Below are positions 11,916-24,394 of a stretch of 64,000 nucleotides of DNA, one piece after another (position 1 is the first letter of the stretch; each line of letters starts with the position of its first letter). The notes below the pieces were generated by a model. It was not told the DNA's origin, made no database searches, and saw only the letters and a list, made by a program, of their open reading frames with translations. The translations under genes were made by a program, and so were the position numbers. Origin of the DNA: Schistosoma mansoni (Eukaryota > Platyhelminthes > Trematoda > Strigeidida > Schistosomatidae); contig NW_017386053.1 in assembly GCF_000237925.1 (NCBI RefSeq), forward strand, positions 434,001 through 498,000, written 5' to 3'.

Positions 11916-12614
11916 AGATTTTCACTTTGAAATTAGTGGACAGTTGAGTCCATCCGTATTTTATTAGAATAACTTGTGAAGAGAAAAACTGTACACTTGG
12001 AAAATAAATGGTACATTATCCAAAATGAACGTTGATCAAACGTTTACAAGTTCATTTAGACTTTGCATTGTGAAATGTAGACCTATCACTATTGAATAGA
12101 ATTCTGTTAAAAACTGAATTCAATTCTAGACTGAAATCTTTAATTAAGAACAATATGAAAATCGATGTTTTCACAAATTAAGATATATAATGAACTGTAA
12201 CTGTCATTGCATTGTTACGATCCAAAGGAAAGTTAAGACAGTTTAATTATGTGATAGTTGGAATAAAGTTTAAAGGATAATAGTAGAAACCGATATATAT
12301 TATTAATTAATCATGGATCTTTTCGAAATATTAACTAATGTGTAAATAACACTAAAATTTTCATTTTATTCAGTCTCAAGGAATTCACTGATAGGAAACA
12401 AAATATTATCAGGGAAATTCAAAAAATAATACAAAAAATTATACTTTGCATTTGTTTCAGGAATGGAGCAGTACATTACTATATCAAACAAACTAAACAG
12501 AAAAGGGACAATTAATTAAGAAAAAGTTATAACAATTAACAACAGAAGCATAAGTAATAATCAGATCAATGAATAATCAATTGAAATGTATACAAAATAT
12601 ACCGTAGTATAGAA
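11916..12614. other. AT-rich, nothing recognised
   Basis: No coding signal or known repeat on either strand. Confidence 0.5.
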
Positions 12615-12800
12615 ATTATAAGCAAAGTTGGATAGTGGTTAGCAATGGAATCCAGGACGCGCGCTTCATCCTATTTGGAACTCGTCAGCTGGATGCACCT
12701 GCATTTCAGAGTTGGTGTTCATTTCGGGACTCGAATCCAGTACCGTTCGCTTCAAATGCCATTGCGTTATCCACTCAGCTACTGAGTTCTGGTAGTATAG
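12615..12800 (-). repeat. Hammerhead SINE family A (Sm-alpha-like), copy A1
   Basis: Left end TTATAAGCAAAG is the shared outer end of this family. The minus strand reads tRNA-like head (TAGCTGAGTGGATAACGC A-box region; the B-box region reads GGATTCGAGTCC), then a hammerhead with CTGACGA, stem I ATCCAG/CTGGAT and triplet GTC. The second core box reads GAAG rather than GAAA, so the ribozyme is probably weak or dead. Unlike most A copies here it has no + strand tail piece on the right. Confidence 0.85.
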
Positions 12801-13301
12801 TAAGCTTAAAAGGTTACTCTTTGAGATTATATTTTGGATAGTATCTGATAGTAAAATTTTGAACTTGCGTTTTTATATATACGACTGATTTGTCAAAAAC
12901 AATGTATTTGCATTCCATTTTCTATGTTCATAATGAGACTCAAATCCAACATCTAAAATTTTCAATAAATCAACTTTTCCAATACAAAATATCTATTTTC
13001 TTCACACATACTACAAAGAATTAAGTGGATGTACGACTGCTAGATTTTGACTAGTATAATACTCTGTATCTGATCACATTGAAAACACTTATCAAAGATA
13101 AATTGATATTTGATTCATATATTTGAAGTGGTACCGAAGAAAATAATGTATGGAATCACGTAGTAAATCCGACACGAGTATTCATATCAACATCTGCGCT
13201 TCCTAATTACTGTTATTTAATTGACAGTGATTCATGTTTTTATTATTTATCTACAAATAAATCCAATCTACAATGTGTAAATTGGAGTTATATGCAGTGT
13301 T
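12801..13301. other. AT-rich, nothing recognised
   Basis: No coding signal or known repeat found. Confidence 0.5.
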
Positions 13302-13305
13302 TATA

Positions 13306-13570
13306 TGTAGTGAACGGGAACACAGGTGGGAACAACCAAATGTATTTGAACACGAAATTACACAATCTCTTAGTAAAATCTGAAAACCATACAATAAATG
13401 CATCATATGTAAAAGGTCGTCTCAGACTTGATTATTCCTTCGTTTCACACCAATTATTTTATGTTCTCATTCTTTTTTCTTCGATTTTCTTAGCCTATTG
13501 CCTCCAGACATTTCACATGCGATTGATGATACATACTACTTATATCTGTCGATATCAGCAACATACACCA
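13306..13570 (+). mobile_element. Solo LTR, family LTR-A
   Basis: Starts TGTAGTGAACGGGAACAC, ends ACATACACCA, flanked by TATA at 13302-13305 and 13571-13574. The duplication is AT-only and so weaker evidence, but it has the same length as in the other copies. Open frames inside are spurious. Fossil. Confidence 0.8.
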
Positions 13571-14084
13571 TATATGGATTGAAAGTTGCTAGCATCAGGA
13601 AATACTGGATACTATTTAATATTGAACATATGCACAATCTTGTTTAGTTTTTTGTGCAAGATCTAAATTATGACTCGAAAAGTGTTCCTGAGTGCTAAAA
13701 ACATCAAATCTTAATTACAATAATAGATTCCTAAGAAGTTATTTATAAGAAATAAATCGTTTGCAAAAAGCTGGTCAGGAGTTTTAGACTAAAATGTATC
13801 AGACCTCGATAAAATTGTAGTAATTTTATCATGAGTATTATCTTTCAATTTCTGAAATACATACTACTATTAAAGTGGTAAATTTCTAATGTTTTATAAT
13901 CTGAGAAAACTTGAAATATCTCTGCAAACTCCTGTAACATTTTTAGTAAGTTTACTTGTAGATAGAAAAGGAATCCCTATTTACTACTCCCCATTGACTG
14001 ACTATCATTATTGTGGCAATCCACACAGTGTCTAATAAAGACTAGTCAACTGCAACCCTAAATCTCAAGTAGTATATATGCATA

Positions 14085-14325
14085 TATAATTTGTTCTTAC
14101 CCTTAAACTACCTTGGTAATACTGATTTATTATCCAGAGTGGTTGTCACATTGTTTTTGTGTACTTTATTTTTCTTTATTACGACTTACTTTTAACCTAT
14201 CTAGTTGACCTTTTAGTTTTCATATAAAAATGTCTTAACTAATATGCGTGATCAGATTGTTCGAAACATATTGCGAAAATATATCACATAGTTCTGATAA
14301 CCTTCGTCTTTTCATTGAATTATTA
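14085..14325 (+). mobile_element. Penelope-like element, 3' untranslated end (family P1)
   Basis: + strand match to the minus-strand sequences at 7605-7870 and 48560-48790: TTTGTTCTTACCCTTAAACT, TATTATCCAGAGTGGTTGTC, GATCAGATTGTTCGAAACAT and GTTCTGATAACCTTCGTCTT. No coding part is left. Confidence 0.65.
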
Positions 14326-17300
14326 AAGATGTGTTGCTTTGATAACACAATATGAGGGTGCATTAAAGTCACTTATTTATCTATTGCAAAACGAATGGAC
14401 ATTTATTTACTGTCAAGGCTAATTTCAAATATGCAATTATGCATCAAAGGAAATATGCATAAACTCTATATGAAAAACTGAAAAAACCAAATTTTACTGA
14501 AATACTGTACATGAAAAGATCATGAAACTTTATCTGCGTATTTGTTGCTTTACGCTTGACACGGACGATATCTAGATACTTAAATAGAGTTGTTATCAAA
14601 GCTTAAAACCCAGTACCTGGTTTATCCTGAAGGTAAGATGAGTATCATCTTAGATAATGCATTTAGCTTGTAATCTGAGTACATGCGATATTCGAATTAC
14701 TCAAGTGATACATGTTAATACAGTAGAATAAGCTCATAAACTGACTGTGTTCATGTTTTCTTGACTTTTTTAAAACCAGTTAATTATAAATAATGAATTA
14801 AAACTTACTTTCAAAATTAACATTTAAATAAAACTGAAAAAAGAATCACAACTAAATGAAAGCGCCTTTTCATGAATTAGCAGTAAGGGAATTATAATTG
14901 TCGACTAATGTAGTGGAGTTTCGGTAGTTGACATGTACTCTTTTGAATGCCAGCCAACTTCCTCATGAATAATTAAAACTATCCCCAAGTATTTTCTAAC
15001 AATTTCCTTCATCATGCTAGTCCTACTTGTCCTTCACTCGATCAACAGAGAGGTGGCTTTTGAATAAAATTATTATATAGAGAAATGCATGCAGTTTTAT
15101 TGCTTTGATATCGATATATGGTCATTTAGCAAAGTGAACTAGCATTATATCCAGTTGTTCATCATTGTCCATCTGTTAGCGAATCAATTAAGTACCAGAG
15201 TAGTAATGATACATGATATTCTCAACTGTAACCAATCTTCCCTTTATAAATTCGGTAGTTTCATACAATAAGCTCCCCATCATTTTTAAAACAAAACCAA
15301 CAATCTCCTGTGAAACAACGTGAATTTATTTCTTTTCATGAGTTCTAATTCGTCTACACACACGCTGACTTGTATGAATGCATAAACGTTTTAGAAATGG
15401 GATTTTGTGTGTGACTTGTATAAAATCATTTTATAGACTAGTCCTCTTTAAACCATCATTACAATCAGCACTTACTTAGTAAATATTTTTAAAAATAAAT
15501 CCAATATCGAATAGCTCATAAGCTATTAGGATTTCGGACCGATAAAACGACGAATGTTCTTGCCAAGATAATTATTTAAATTCAGCTTGAATAGGCCTAA
15601 CATGGTTCTGTTTTGATTGTTACAACTGGTGTTTGTGTTCACTACATTAGGTCGTGGAACGACAGAAATACAATCTTCTAAATATTGGAATATGACAAAT
15701 ATTTTAGAATTTTAATTGTAACTATGATTACGATAAGTAATATGTATTAACATCAGTTATTCACTGGCTTAGTTACTATTTGTCATAACGTTCACAACTC
15801 AAACACAAAAGCCAACCATAATTTGTCTTTTAATTACCAACAACAAGTGTCATAGTATGTATGTAATTTATCGGTAAAAGATTCATATCTGTAAAGTAAT
15901 TTTAACAGAACGTTAAATAATCTAATCTTACAAAATAACATAGAACGACGGAAAGTATTTTTGACTATAGTATTGAATTTTTCGTTCTACTAAAATACTA
16001 ACTATTACTTATTCATTATGTAAATTCACGTGACTAAAAAGTTTGAACTCAAATTATTCCTTATAATCAAGGTTAGTATCTTCCTCCATTTTTGATCTTT
16101 GATAAAGTTATCATTAGCCTATTTTAACCACAAACTAGAACTTAAATTTTCGCCATACTGCTTAAAACTTGAACACTCGAACGCTTGAACCCTCCAAGTC
16201 GCAAGTTAGAAGACGGAAGACGGGTAGAAAGTAATTATATTCAACTAGAGTCAAATATGGTACAGAATATTCGGGTATTTATAGTTTTTAGCAAAAACTA
16301 AATCTTCATCACAATTATCCAATCCGCAGGCGGTGGTTTTTAGCATTCATTTCGTCGGGAAGCTGCACGTCAAGATTCTGGAATGTTCTTCCAAACGACT
16401 ATTGAATGGATTGTCTTCGGCTCTTTCTGAGCTTTTTAGAGTTTCCCTGAGTTCCCCGGAAGCCGTTCCCACAGTTATAAGTTAGATAAGTTCTCAGTAA
16501 CTTTCCATTTAGATAATACATTTCACTACTTAACTGACATAGAGTTATCAGGAAAATTTGATTTCAACCAACATTTGCGTATGATTGACTACTATACATT
16601 GATTCAATCAAAAAATTGTTGTGTCACTATTCAAAACATACTGTCAACTAAAGCATTCGAGTTGCAACTTTACTCCAGGAGAAAAAACAAATTTAAACAT
16701 CTATAGTGACTAACAAATACCCATCAACATGATCACCATCTTCGTTGTAAAGAACAATGAATTTAAGCTAGTTAAGCAGATTTAATTAAAATGTGAAAAT
16801 TTTAAGGTTTTACATTCCAGTTTTTGTGTTCTGAAGAATCGGTTAACGGTATTAAAATTCAGAGAATTCCACTACGTTATAAAACATCTCTAATCACTTG
16901 ATAATCTGAACCTAATAATTCTGATCACAATATACAAGACAGAAGGGATTTGACTTGGGTTCATTTGACTATAGACTATAGATTACCTATTATTTCCATT
17001 ATGTCAATAACGTCCAAAAATGTAATTTATAACGTTTGTGTGGGTTCTTGTATAAAAAATGTCGTGTGAAATTTCATGGTATTTACGGTTGTTTCTCATC
17101 TGGAAACTCTTACATCTTGTTCTGTGTCAGCTTTAAGAAAAAAACATATCAAATACATTCCACGCTATTAATGGTAGACTCTCTTGCCAAGCAGTAGTGT
17201 ATATATACAGATGGTAGATGAGGATGGTTGAGTAATTATAGTTAGAAGGTTATTTAATGGATGGGAATTGTTTAAAAACATGTTGCAGAATGCTATCATT

Positions 17301-18117
17301 GAAGGATGATTAAATAATATAAACATTTCTTATCAAAATCTATCATATTTAGTTACATAATGTTATCCAGTAAGACAGTGTGCTAGAGTGGTGTATCCTA
17401 CTTATGCTTATTTATGTCTCTCACTCGCTTACTACCTTTCTCAAACACTCATTCACTTACCCTAAAAATAATTGGTCTCAAAAAGAAATAGCGGGATACC
17501 TATGATGTATGTATCGAGATCAAAGGTAAGGTAACTAAAAGTCGGTACCAGTGGCATTGATATATTCTTTTCCGTACTTATTATTCGCTCTCTCTCTTTT
17601 TGAATTATGTTTCTTATGACTAATTTATGTTACTGCTAATAGTTATAGTTCAATACATTTATTGTTTATACTGACCATTTATTTTTGCTCTGATGATAAA
17701 TTATGTAACAGCCCTGGATCTAAGTTCACCTCTACCTGCTCCTACATTGTTGATGATAGGAATCTATCTTATCCCATGCCTAACTCAATACTACTACGAA
17801 TGTAAAACGCGTATGATACCTTTTTAAAACAAATACTGTCAAAAGGAACAAATTTTCATTATTCTACTATATTCGGTGTTGATAAAAACACATAGTTTTT
17901 ATAGTGAAAAATGTTTTAGCTTGAGAAATTAATTATACAGTAACTTATCTAATTACTAGTCATTACTAGTCGTTAAATGTTTAGAAATTGAAATAGAAAG
18001 GAAATGAATATAATCGGTTTTTCAGGGAAATTTTTACTTCTTTTTATACCAATTCTTTCTACATACTACTAAAATGTTTTAGAATACTACTATGAATTTA
18101 ACTATTAGTATCTAAAC
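14326..18117. other. Long AT-rich stretch without recognisable genes
   Basis: No protein family signal in any frame. Part of it (about 16180-16490) is clearly richer in G and C and could be a repeat not otherwise seen here; 17395-17830 also has a less AT-biased composition. Neither has a second copy in the window that I can see. Confidence 0.5.
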
Positions 18118-18121
18118 CTGT

Positions 18122-18382
18122 TGTAGAGAACGAGAATATCGGTCGTGATAACCAAAGGTATTTCAATACAATCTCTTAGTAAAATATAAGAACAGTAAAT
18201 AATTCATTTGGAAAATATCAGTCAATCGTCTCAGACTTGATTGTCCCTTCGTTTTCGCACCAATCATTCTCTGTTCTCATTCTCTTTTCTTCAATCTTAT
18301 TAACCATCTGCCTCCAGACATTTCACATTCAATTGATGATACATACTACTTATATCTATCAACATCAGTAACACATACCACA
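18122..18382 (+). mobile_element. Solo LTR, family LTR-A, with perfect 4-bp duplication
   Basis: Starts TGTAGAGAACGAGAATATCG, ends ACACATACCACA, with CTGT duplicated at 18118-18121 and 18383-18386. The GC-containing duplication makes this one of the best-supported copies. Fossil. Confidence 0.87.
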
Positions 18383-18641
18383 CTGTCCCAATAAAGTTAT
18401 ATTAAATAAAGTGTATTTTTGTTCTAATCTATTTTCCTTACATTTTAATCATAAAGAATGAATTCGAAATTTCAGCTTAAAATTAGTTTTAATAATATCA
18501 GAAACTTTTAAAATCATTTATCAGAATCAAAATAAGCCCTATGGGAAAGTGATTAATTCAAAAGAAAAAAAGATTAAATAACTGATTGATTGCTTATTCT
18601 ATTAACTAATTCATAGTAACTTAAACCATAAGTAAATGTCA

Positions 18642-18712
18642 GAAGGGGTTTTGTGGATATTGCAGTAATTTTAATAGTTGAGATCATGAATCAATTGAAG
18701 CTAGACCACTAT
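18642..18712 (-). repeat. Family B hammerhead SINE, tail fragment (copy B4)
   Basis: AGAAGGGGTTTTGTGGATAT followed by the AGTTGAGATCATGA and TTGAAGCTAGACCAC tail motifs, in reverse orientation. The ribozyme is absent. Confidence 0.8.
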
Positions 18713-18917
18713 TATAAGTAAATGAACAGATTGAAATAAATATTTGTTGCTGTTGTTGTTGTTCTTTTCCAACTAAAATGATGGATGATCTATTTGCAAT
18801 ATTATATTACTCTTTGTTTAAAAACTAACGGAAATAAAATTATACTACTTATTCATTTAAGTCAAATTATATATGAATTGTATAAATGATTGATTGACTA
18901 AACAAATGAAATGATTT

Positions 18918-19275
18918 TGAGCAAAGATGAATAGTGGTTAGCAATGGAATCTAAGACGAGTGTTTCGTCCTATTTGGGACTCGTCATCTGGATTTGCCTG
19001 CATCACAAAGTTGGTGTTCACTCTGGAACTCGAACTCAGTACCATTCGCTTCAAACGCCATCGCGTTATCCACTCAGCTATTGAATCTCGATAGCCACTT
19101 GCTTGTGCAATGGGGTGAAGTTTAAATTCACTTGGTATTGTTTGTTTGAATCTTTCCATTGATGATTAGGACTGCAATTGATCAGTCTCTTGTTGGCCTA
19201 TGTGCATACTGTGCGTATTGCCACGATGTAGCCTTAACTCACAAACATTATAAGCAAAGATGAATAGTGGCTAGC
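18918..19275 (-). repeat. Family A hammerhead SINE, full 332-bp unit in reverse (copy A2, left arm)
   Basis: Complete unit on the minus strand. The GCAAAGATGAATAGTGG motif occurs at 18921 and again at 19253, giving a 332-bp period that agrees with the roughly 335-bp Sm-alpha monomer. It contains A box (TAGCTGAGTGGATAACGCGA), B box (GAGTTCGAGTTCC) and a hammerhead whose first core box reads ATGACGA instead of CTGACGA, so cleavage is doubtful. It abuts a + strand copy at 19276. Confidence 0.88.
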
Positions 19276-19585
19276 AAGTGGCTATCAGGACTCAGTAGCT
19301 GAGTGGATAACGCGATGGCGTTTGAAGCGAACGGTACTGAGTTCGAATCCCAGAGTGGACATCAACATTGTGATGCAGGTACAACCAGCTGACGAGTCTC
19401 AAATAGGACAAAATGCACATCCTGGATTCCATTACTAGCCACTATCCATCTTTGCTTACAATGCTTGTGAATTAAGGCTGTATCGAGGCAATACGCGCAG
19501 TATGCACATATGTCAATAAGAGATTGTTCAATTGCAGTCGTAAACATCAATGGGAAGATTCAAACAAAGAATACTAAGTGAATTT
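19276..19585 (+). repeat. Family A hammerhead SINE in forward orientation (copy A2, right arm)
   Basis: Starts GTGGCTATCAGGACTCAGTA, then A box TAGCTGAGTGGATAACGC, B box GAGTTCGAATCCC, hammerhead first box CTGACGA with stem I CCAG/CTGG, second box AAAA instead of GAAA, then the tail up to CTAAGTGAATTTA. With 18918-19275 it forms a large head-to-head palindrome. Confidence 0.88.
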
Positions 19586-19705
19586 AAAGATGAATCGTGG
19601 TTAGCAATGGAATCTAGGACGAGTGTTTCATTCTATAAGAAACTGATCAATTGAAGATTTAAACAATCAATGGGAAATTTTAAGTAAACAATACCAAGTG
19701 AATTT
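19586..19705. repeat. Third and fourth partial family A pieces, inverted to each other
   Basis: 19588-19640 is a minus-strand piece (GATGAATCGTGGTTAGCAAT, then GGACGAGTGTTTCATTC). 19640-19705 is a + strand tail (CTGATCAATTGAAG, then CAATACCAAGTGAATTTA). The same minus-then-plus order is repeated directly beside copy A2. Confidence 0.75.
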
Positions 19706-21120
19706 ATTGAAATGATTCCTAAAAAAAAATTATTTATTTTAGGGAAGAAACCACTTGTTCACGTTTTATCTTCGTATGGAAAGATAATGAGGTAATATAT
19801 TTTTTTGTTGATAGGGGTAGAAATATGGTAGACTTTTTACTTAAATATTTAGTTTGATAATGAAACAATTCTTAGAATGAATACTTATTGTATAATCATC
19901 TGATTATAGCAGTTAGTTTCACTAAGTTCTGTGAACATAACTATTTACCTAGTGTAGCTTTATCTACTTGATCATAAACCATTATGTTTATCTCTATCCT
20001 GGAGTTACGACCTTCTGCTCAAACCAAAGTAGATAGAGTAAGGATTGAAATGAAGTACTTACTGGTTGAAAATTAAAATTTCTACCCTTAAATCTATAGC
20101 TCGTAACCAAATGAATGTTAACAAGTAAAACCAACTAGGGATCACAAAAACCCAGTATAGCTGAGCAACTTGTTTTCAGATCACCGAAGACTGATCGAAA
20201 AATTGAAGTCAAATTTTATCGAATGAACCTATTGAATGTTTTTTAATCATTATTGGTTAAACGATTCAACAAAAGCCCCCTAGCTTTTATGAAGAACACT
20301 ATCGCTTTTTCAGTGGGATTCGTTGATAGGATAATGTGACGCAAACACATCTTTCGACTGTTTGTTAACGATGCTGTCATGCTTTTCAGATCATTAAATT
20401 CAGTATGATGTTCAGTCAGCTTAGTGAAGAGTTAACATATAATCAAATGTTGGCCTAAAATGAGAAACCAAACTGCTCTTTGTATTATGAGATAATCCAG
20501 TGATAAACGTATCCATCGTTTTCCAAAATTTTTGAAAGTGATTTTTTGCATTTTTAGTTAAACAGCACATTGCAGTTATTTTTGTTGTTGACAAAAGCCA
20601 GACCACCTTACAGTTTGTAAACCCAGTTAATTACTACAAATAAATTGGGATTCCCTAAATTTAAAGCAACATCGTAAGACACACAAGTATAAGAATATAT
20701 TAGACAGACAAAATACCAGCTTCTTTTTTAAGAAAGAAAGGAAAACATTACATATTTGCATGTGAAACATATTAGGATAATCACCAACTGCTATGAACGA
20801 CGAGTATTTAGACGACTTTTTCGTTCGTTTGTGACACTTGTCTCCTTGTACTGAGGTTTCTATCAGTTAATACAAACGAAGGACTTTTGTTTGAATACGC
20901 CTGAGACAGAAATAATTTTTATTAGTTTGATTTATAATTACTGAATTTCAATTCAGAGAAACTGGATGCTAATATTAGTAGAGTTGTTCTAAACAGATCC
21001 AAACAATGAATTTATATTGGACTATAAATACAGGAAGATTATTAAACGGATGAAATTGACTTCATAGATCTTAATGAACCAAAAGCTTATACTAATGTAT
21101 CAATCAAATTAATCCAGACC
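19706..21120. other. AT-rich, nothing recognised
   Basis: Short frames such as 20421-20606 on the minus strand match no family I know. No repeat was recognised. Confidence 0.45.
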
Positions 21121-21510
21121 ATGAGATGGTACAGAGGATTTGTGGCTCAAGCGGATGATTTTGGTGGAGTTTTGTTCTCTGAGCTGGAAGGTTTGGTCAT
21201 AGAGCTTTCATCGTTCTTCTGAACGACATCATCAGTAAAAATTCAGTAGAAGTGAAACGTTTGAATTTTTCCATATATGATTCCATCTTGATTGGCTATT
21301 GTTGACCTTTAACTTGCCATTGCTTACTACTTTATTTCGATCATATCTCCAATTGATTTGATTCTTGCTCCTATATTTGTCCATGATTTTTCTGACTGGT
21401 TGATAGATTCACTCCTACATGAAGTTTTTACAGATGATGCCGTTCAGAAGAACGATGAATGCTCCACGACTAAATCATCTTACTCAGAGAAAAAACTCCA
21501 CCTTAATCAG
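21121..21510. repeat. Inverted repeat, about 90-bp arms with about 170-bp spacer
   Basis: Left arm, about 21160-21245, contains GGTGGAGTTTTGTTCTCTGA and CATCGTTCTTCTGAACGACA. The right arm, about 21415-21505, carries the reverse complement with some differences (GTTCAGAAGAACGATGAATG, AGAAAAAACTCCACC). The left flank GAGATGGTACAGAGGATTTG resembles sequence at 61842-61925. It may be the end of a retroelement present in inverted order, or a small hairpin element; family unknown. Confidence 0.7.
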
Positions 21511-22126
21511 GAAGTTTCACCAGCAGAACGAGGTACGATCCAATTTTCTTTATCACATTCGATTCATCTAGAACCCGCTGGGAAACACTGAACTTCCATG
21601 AATATTTAATAATAATAATTCTACTGCACACTATAAATTTTTCCGTGTACACACAGTAAGTAACCATAATTATTCCGTTCAAGTAAACATCAGACAGTAA
21701 GGTTAGTGCAACATTATTGAAATCATGAACCGGTCTAAGTGCTTCTAGTTTTTCACTAGTATGTTAACCTAGATTAGCTAGTGATCTCAATAGATTTCAA
21801 TATTATCTACAACCCCATACTGATAAATGAATACCAGCTTTAGGAATTTTCGACTAAGAAATCGGAACGTTTCGGAACACCAACATGTTTCACAACCACG
21901 AAAAAGTAGTCGAATAATTGACAAAATATATGAAAGTTTCATAACCTTATTTGTTATATAGCGAATGATGTATGCTTGTATTTTTCTGAGCAAGTCGTCA
22001 CTGCCTATGATGCTGTGTTCTGACGGTTAACTTTGTGATATCAAATAACTCGATGTGTAAAAATACCTTTCAAGGAGAAAGCTTGCTAATGGGTTAATTA
22101 GCCATGATAACAATATGATAAGAGCT

Positions 22127-22616
22127 TGTAGGGGCTGGTACTATGTCAAGCCCACACAGGTTATTCTAGACTCTGGACAGACCAATCTATTCATTCTTTT
22201 CAAGTCACAACCTTGTCACCTATTCGCTTATTAATCCTAACTGTTTTTTATATGATCGTATGTGTGTTAGTTACTTATCCCGTTCACCATGTGTCGGCAA
22301 ATTATTTTTGTCTGAATACAAATATCGAGTAAAGTCTGAATAAATTGAGTTGGCTCACCACCATCTCCACTGCGCGTCATTTTCCTTCACTCCCTCCTTT
22401 TTCCATTGATCGCTTCGTTTCTCTGATCGTCTGTCCAGATCAACGATTGTACTAAATATACGTGTTCAAAATCCATTCTCATATTTGACTTATTTAATTC
22501 CGTTATTTACTAACGCAGCTTAAGCCGTTAATTATATACGAGGGTTGGCGGTATGTATATTTCGATAACAATCAGCAAACGATCTAATTAGAGTCAGAGA
22601 TAAGGCCACACTAAAA
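22127..22616 (+). mobile_element. Probable solo LTR, family LTR-B
   Basis: Starts TGTAGGGGCTGGTACTATGT and ends near CCACACTAAA. It aligns over its full length with 59582-60028, including GTCAAGCCCACA, GACAGACCA, TTATTTTTGTCTGA and GTATATTTCGATAA. Flanks AGCT and GGCT are only a partial duplication. Fossil; no body next to it. Confidence 0.65.
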
Positions 22617-23964
22617 AGGCTATTCAGAGTAATTTGACAGGTTGTACATCCAATAAATGAACAAAATATTTGGACAATAATTTAGACCATCATTTTAGAA
22701 CAATGATAAATTACCAGTAAAACTCAAATGATAGGCTAATATTATGATTTACCATACATCCTGATCCCTTGATAAATTTAATCAAAACGACATCAGAGTT
22801 TGCAAACTAACATACGTTCATCATACTTCAAGTTTTCTCATCAGCTGCTATATACTAGCAGTTTATATTTTCATTTATCTTACTTTGATCGAATCAATTA
22901 TGTTCGTTTATTGAATCGATGCGACGTGTATATGTGTCTTTCCAAAATATTTAAAATCCTGTCCATGGATGCTCAGATGTTTTATAATCCAGTTCAACTC
23001 TCAAGGGAAACAGTTCTATTTTAGCATATTATTCAATAATAACAAAATAAGCAAGTAAATTAATTGTTTCAAAAATTCTCGATTAAATTTGTTTAGATCT
23101 GTTTTGGTTAAGGTCAGTCATACCAGAACAAAAGGGAATATACGATTTTAGTACCAGTTGTTTTCAATAATATTAGGACCGGGATGAAAGGTGAGATCAC
23201 GATTTTGTTCAAGATTACTTCCATTTTTTACTCAATGTGATACTTGCAAAGAATAGGTATTCGTTTTATTTTGTGTGTAATAATTGGGCGGAATTAAATG
23301 CATTTGTTTGCTATGAACATATTGAGTGTGGCTCAGCCCTCAATAGCAGGTGAAAAATGCGAATATGGTGAAATAGAGGGCTTGAAATGAAATCCTTAGT
23401 GAAAATTACACTCAAACATGCATCAATCATCCACTCAATCAAGAGAAAGATGATGGAAAGTGCTGTGTAAGATATACTTAAAAAACGTTGAAGTTAATAT
23501 CAGTCCAATAACTTACTCAGTGTAATATAGATTTTATTTTCGGTACGACATTTAGCCAGCATGATATTATTTGTATCAAACTAGTATGGACTCTGTTCAG
23601 CATGGCATACATCAAGCGATTCCGTTATAACATAGTTTATTTTCTTAATATGTGATATTTGTTAATCAATCATCATATATATGCACAAGCAAATTTATAA
23701 ATGAATTTATTTTTAGTTAAGTCGATGCAGTTCGAAAGGTCTATATATATTCTACTGGATCAGCTTTTGTGTTGTTATATAAGTTGTGAAAATTGAAATT
23801 GTTTTGCAGTTTTAGGTAATAACAGTAGCTTTTTATGTTTACAACAAATAAAAAAGAAATAATATCTTATAACATTCAACTTTTATGTAGTATATAGTAA
23901 TTTACTCAGTGTTTATTTTCATGCAGTTCTTTATTACATGATGTACAAAACAAGAACGGAATAT
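22617..23964. other. AT-rich, nothing recognised
   Basis: No coding signal. A chance CPWM peptide near 22964 is discussed under rejected items. Confidence 0.45.
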
Positions 23965-24338
23965 AATTGTAGCCTGCTGAGCCATCTACATCCAATGTCC
24001 GCCCAGTAAACGCACGTCCCACCGCTACAGCCAACGTCGACCCTCCAGAACACTCCACTCGACGTCACCTCTCCTCATCAGACTTCCCCAACTAGCACCT
24101 CGACTCCAGGCCCGCAGAACTGCGCCCTTTCCCCCTCCTGGTAGGCAGGAATACCAAATGTAGCGGACAAGAACACGACTGTTTCTTCTGCAAATATCAG
24201 TCTATCGTCCCTGATTTCATTGTTCATGAATTTTCATACCAAATGCGTTTCGTTCCCGATCGATCTTCTACTGAAATACATTCTATGTTCGACCACCGTT
24301 ATATATTACTTATGTGGATACAAGTAACCCGCACCACA
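23965..24338 (+). mobile_element. LTR retrotransposon 3' end: GC-rich internal tail plus short LTR-A
   Basis: 24159-24338 is a short, incomplete LTR-A copy starting TGTAGCGGACAAGAACACGA and ending CGCACCACA. The roughly 195 bp before it (23965-24158) is strikingly GC-rich for this window and ends in a pyrimidine-rich and then AGGCAGGAA stretch next to the LTR. It is read here as the end of the element's body, so this would be a 3' fragment rather than a solo LTR. Broken fossil; the body assignment is inference. Confidence 0.55.
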
Positions 24339-24394
24339 TAATGAATAGTTATGCAACTACAAATTACACTTGGTCATTAGTAATTTGGATACAT

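Noticed and set aside
22960-22975. CPWM peptide that could be a Hox hexapeptide
   Set aside because: It lies 17 kb downstream of the homeobox exon on the same strand, in a frame without Hox-like context; a chance match.
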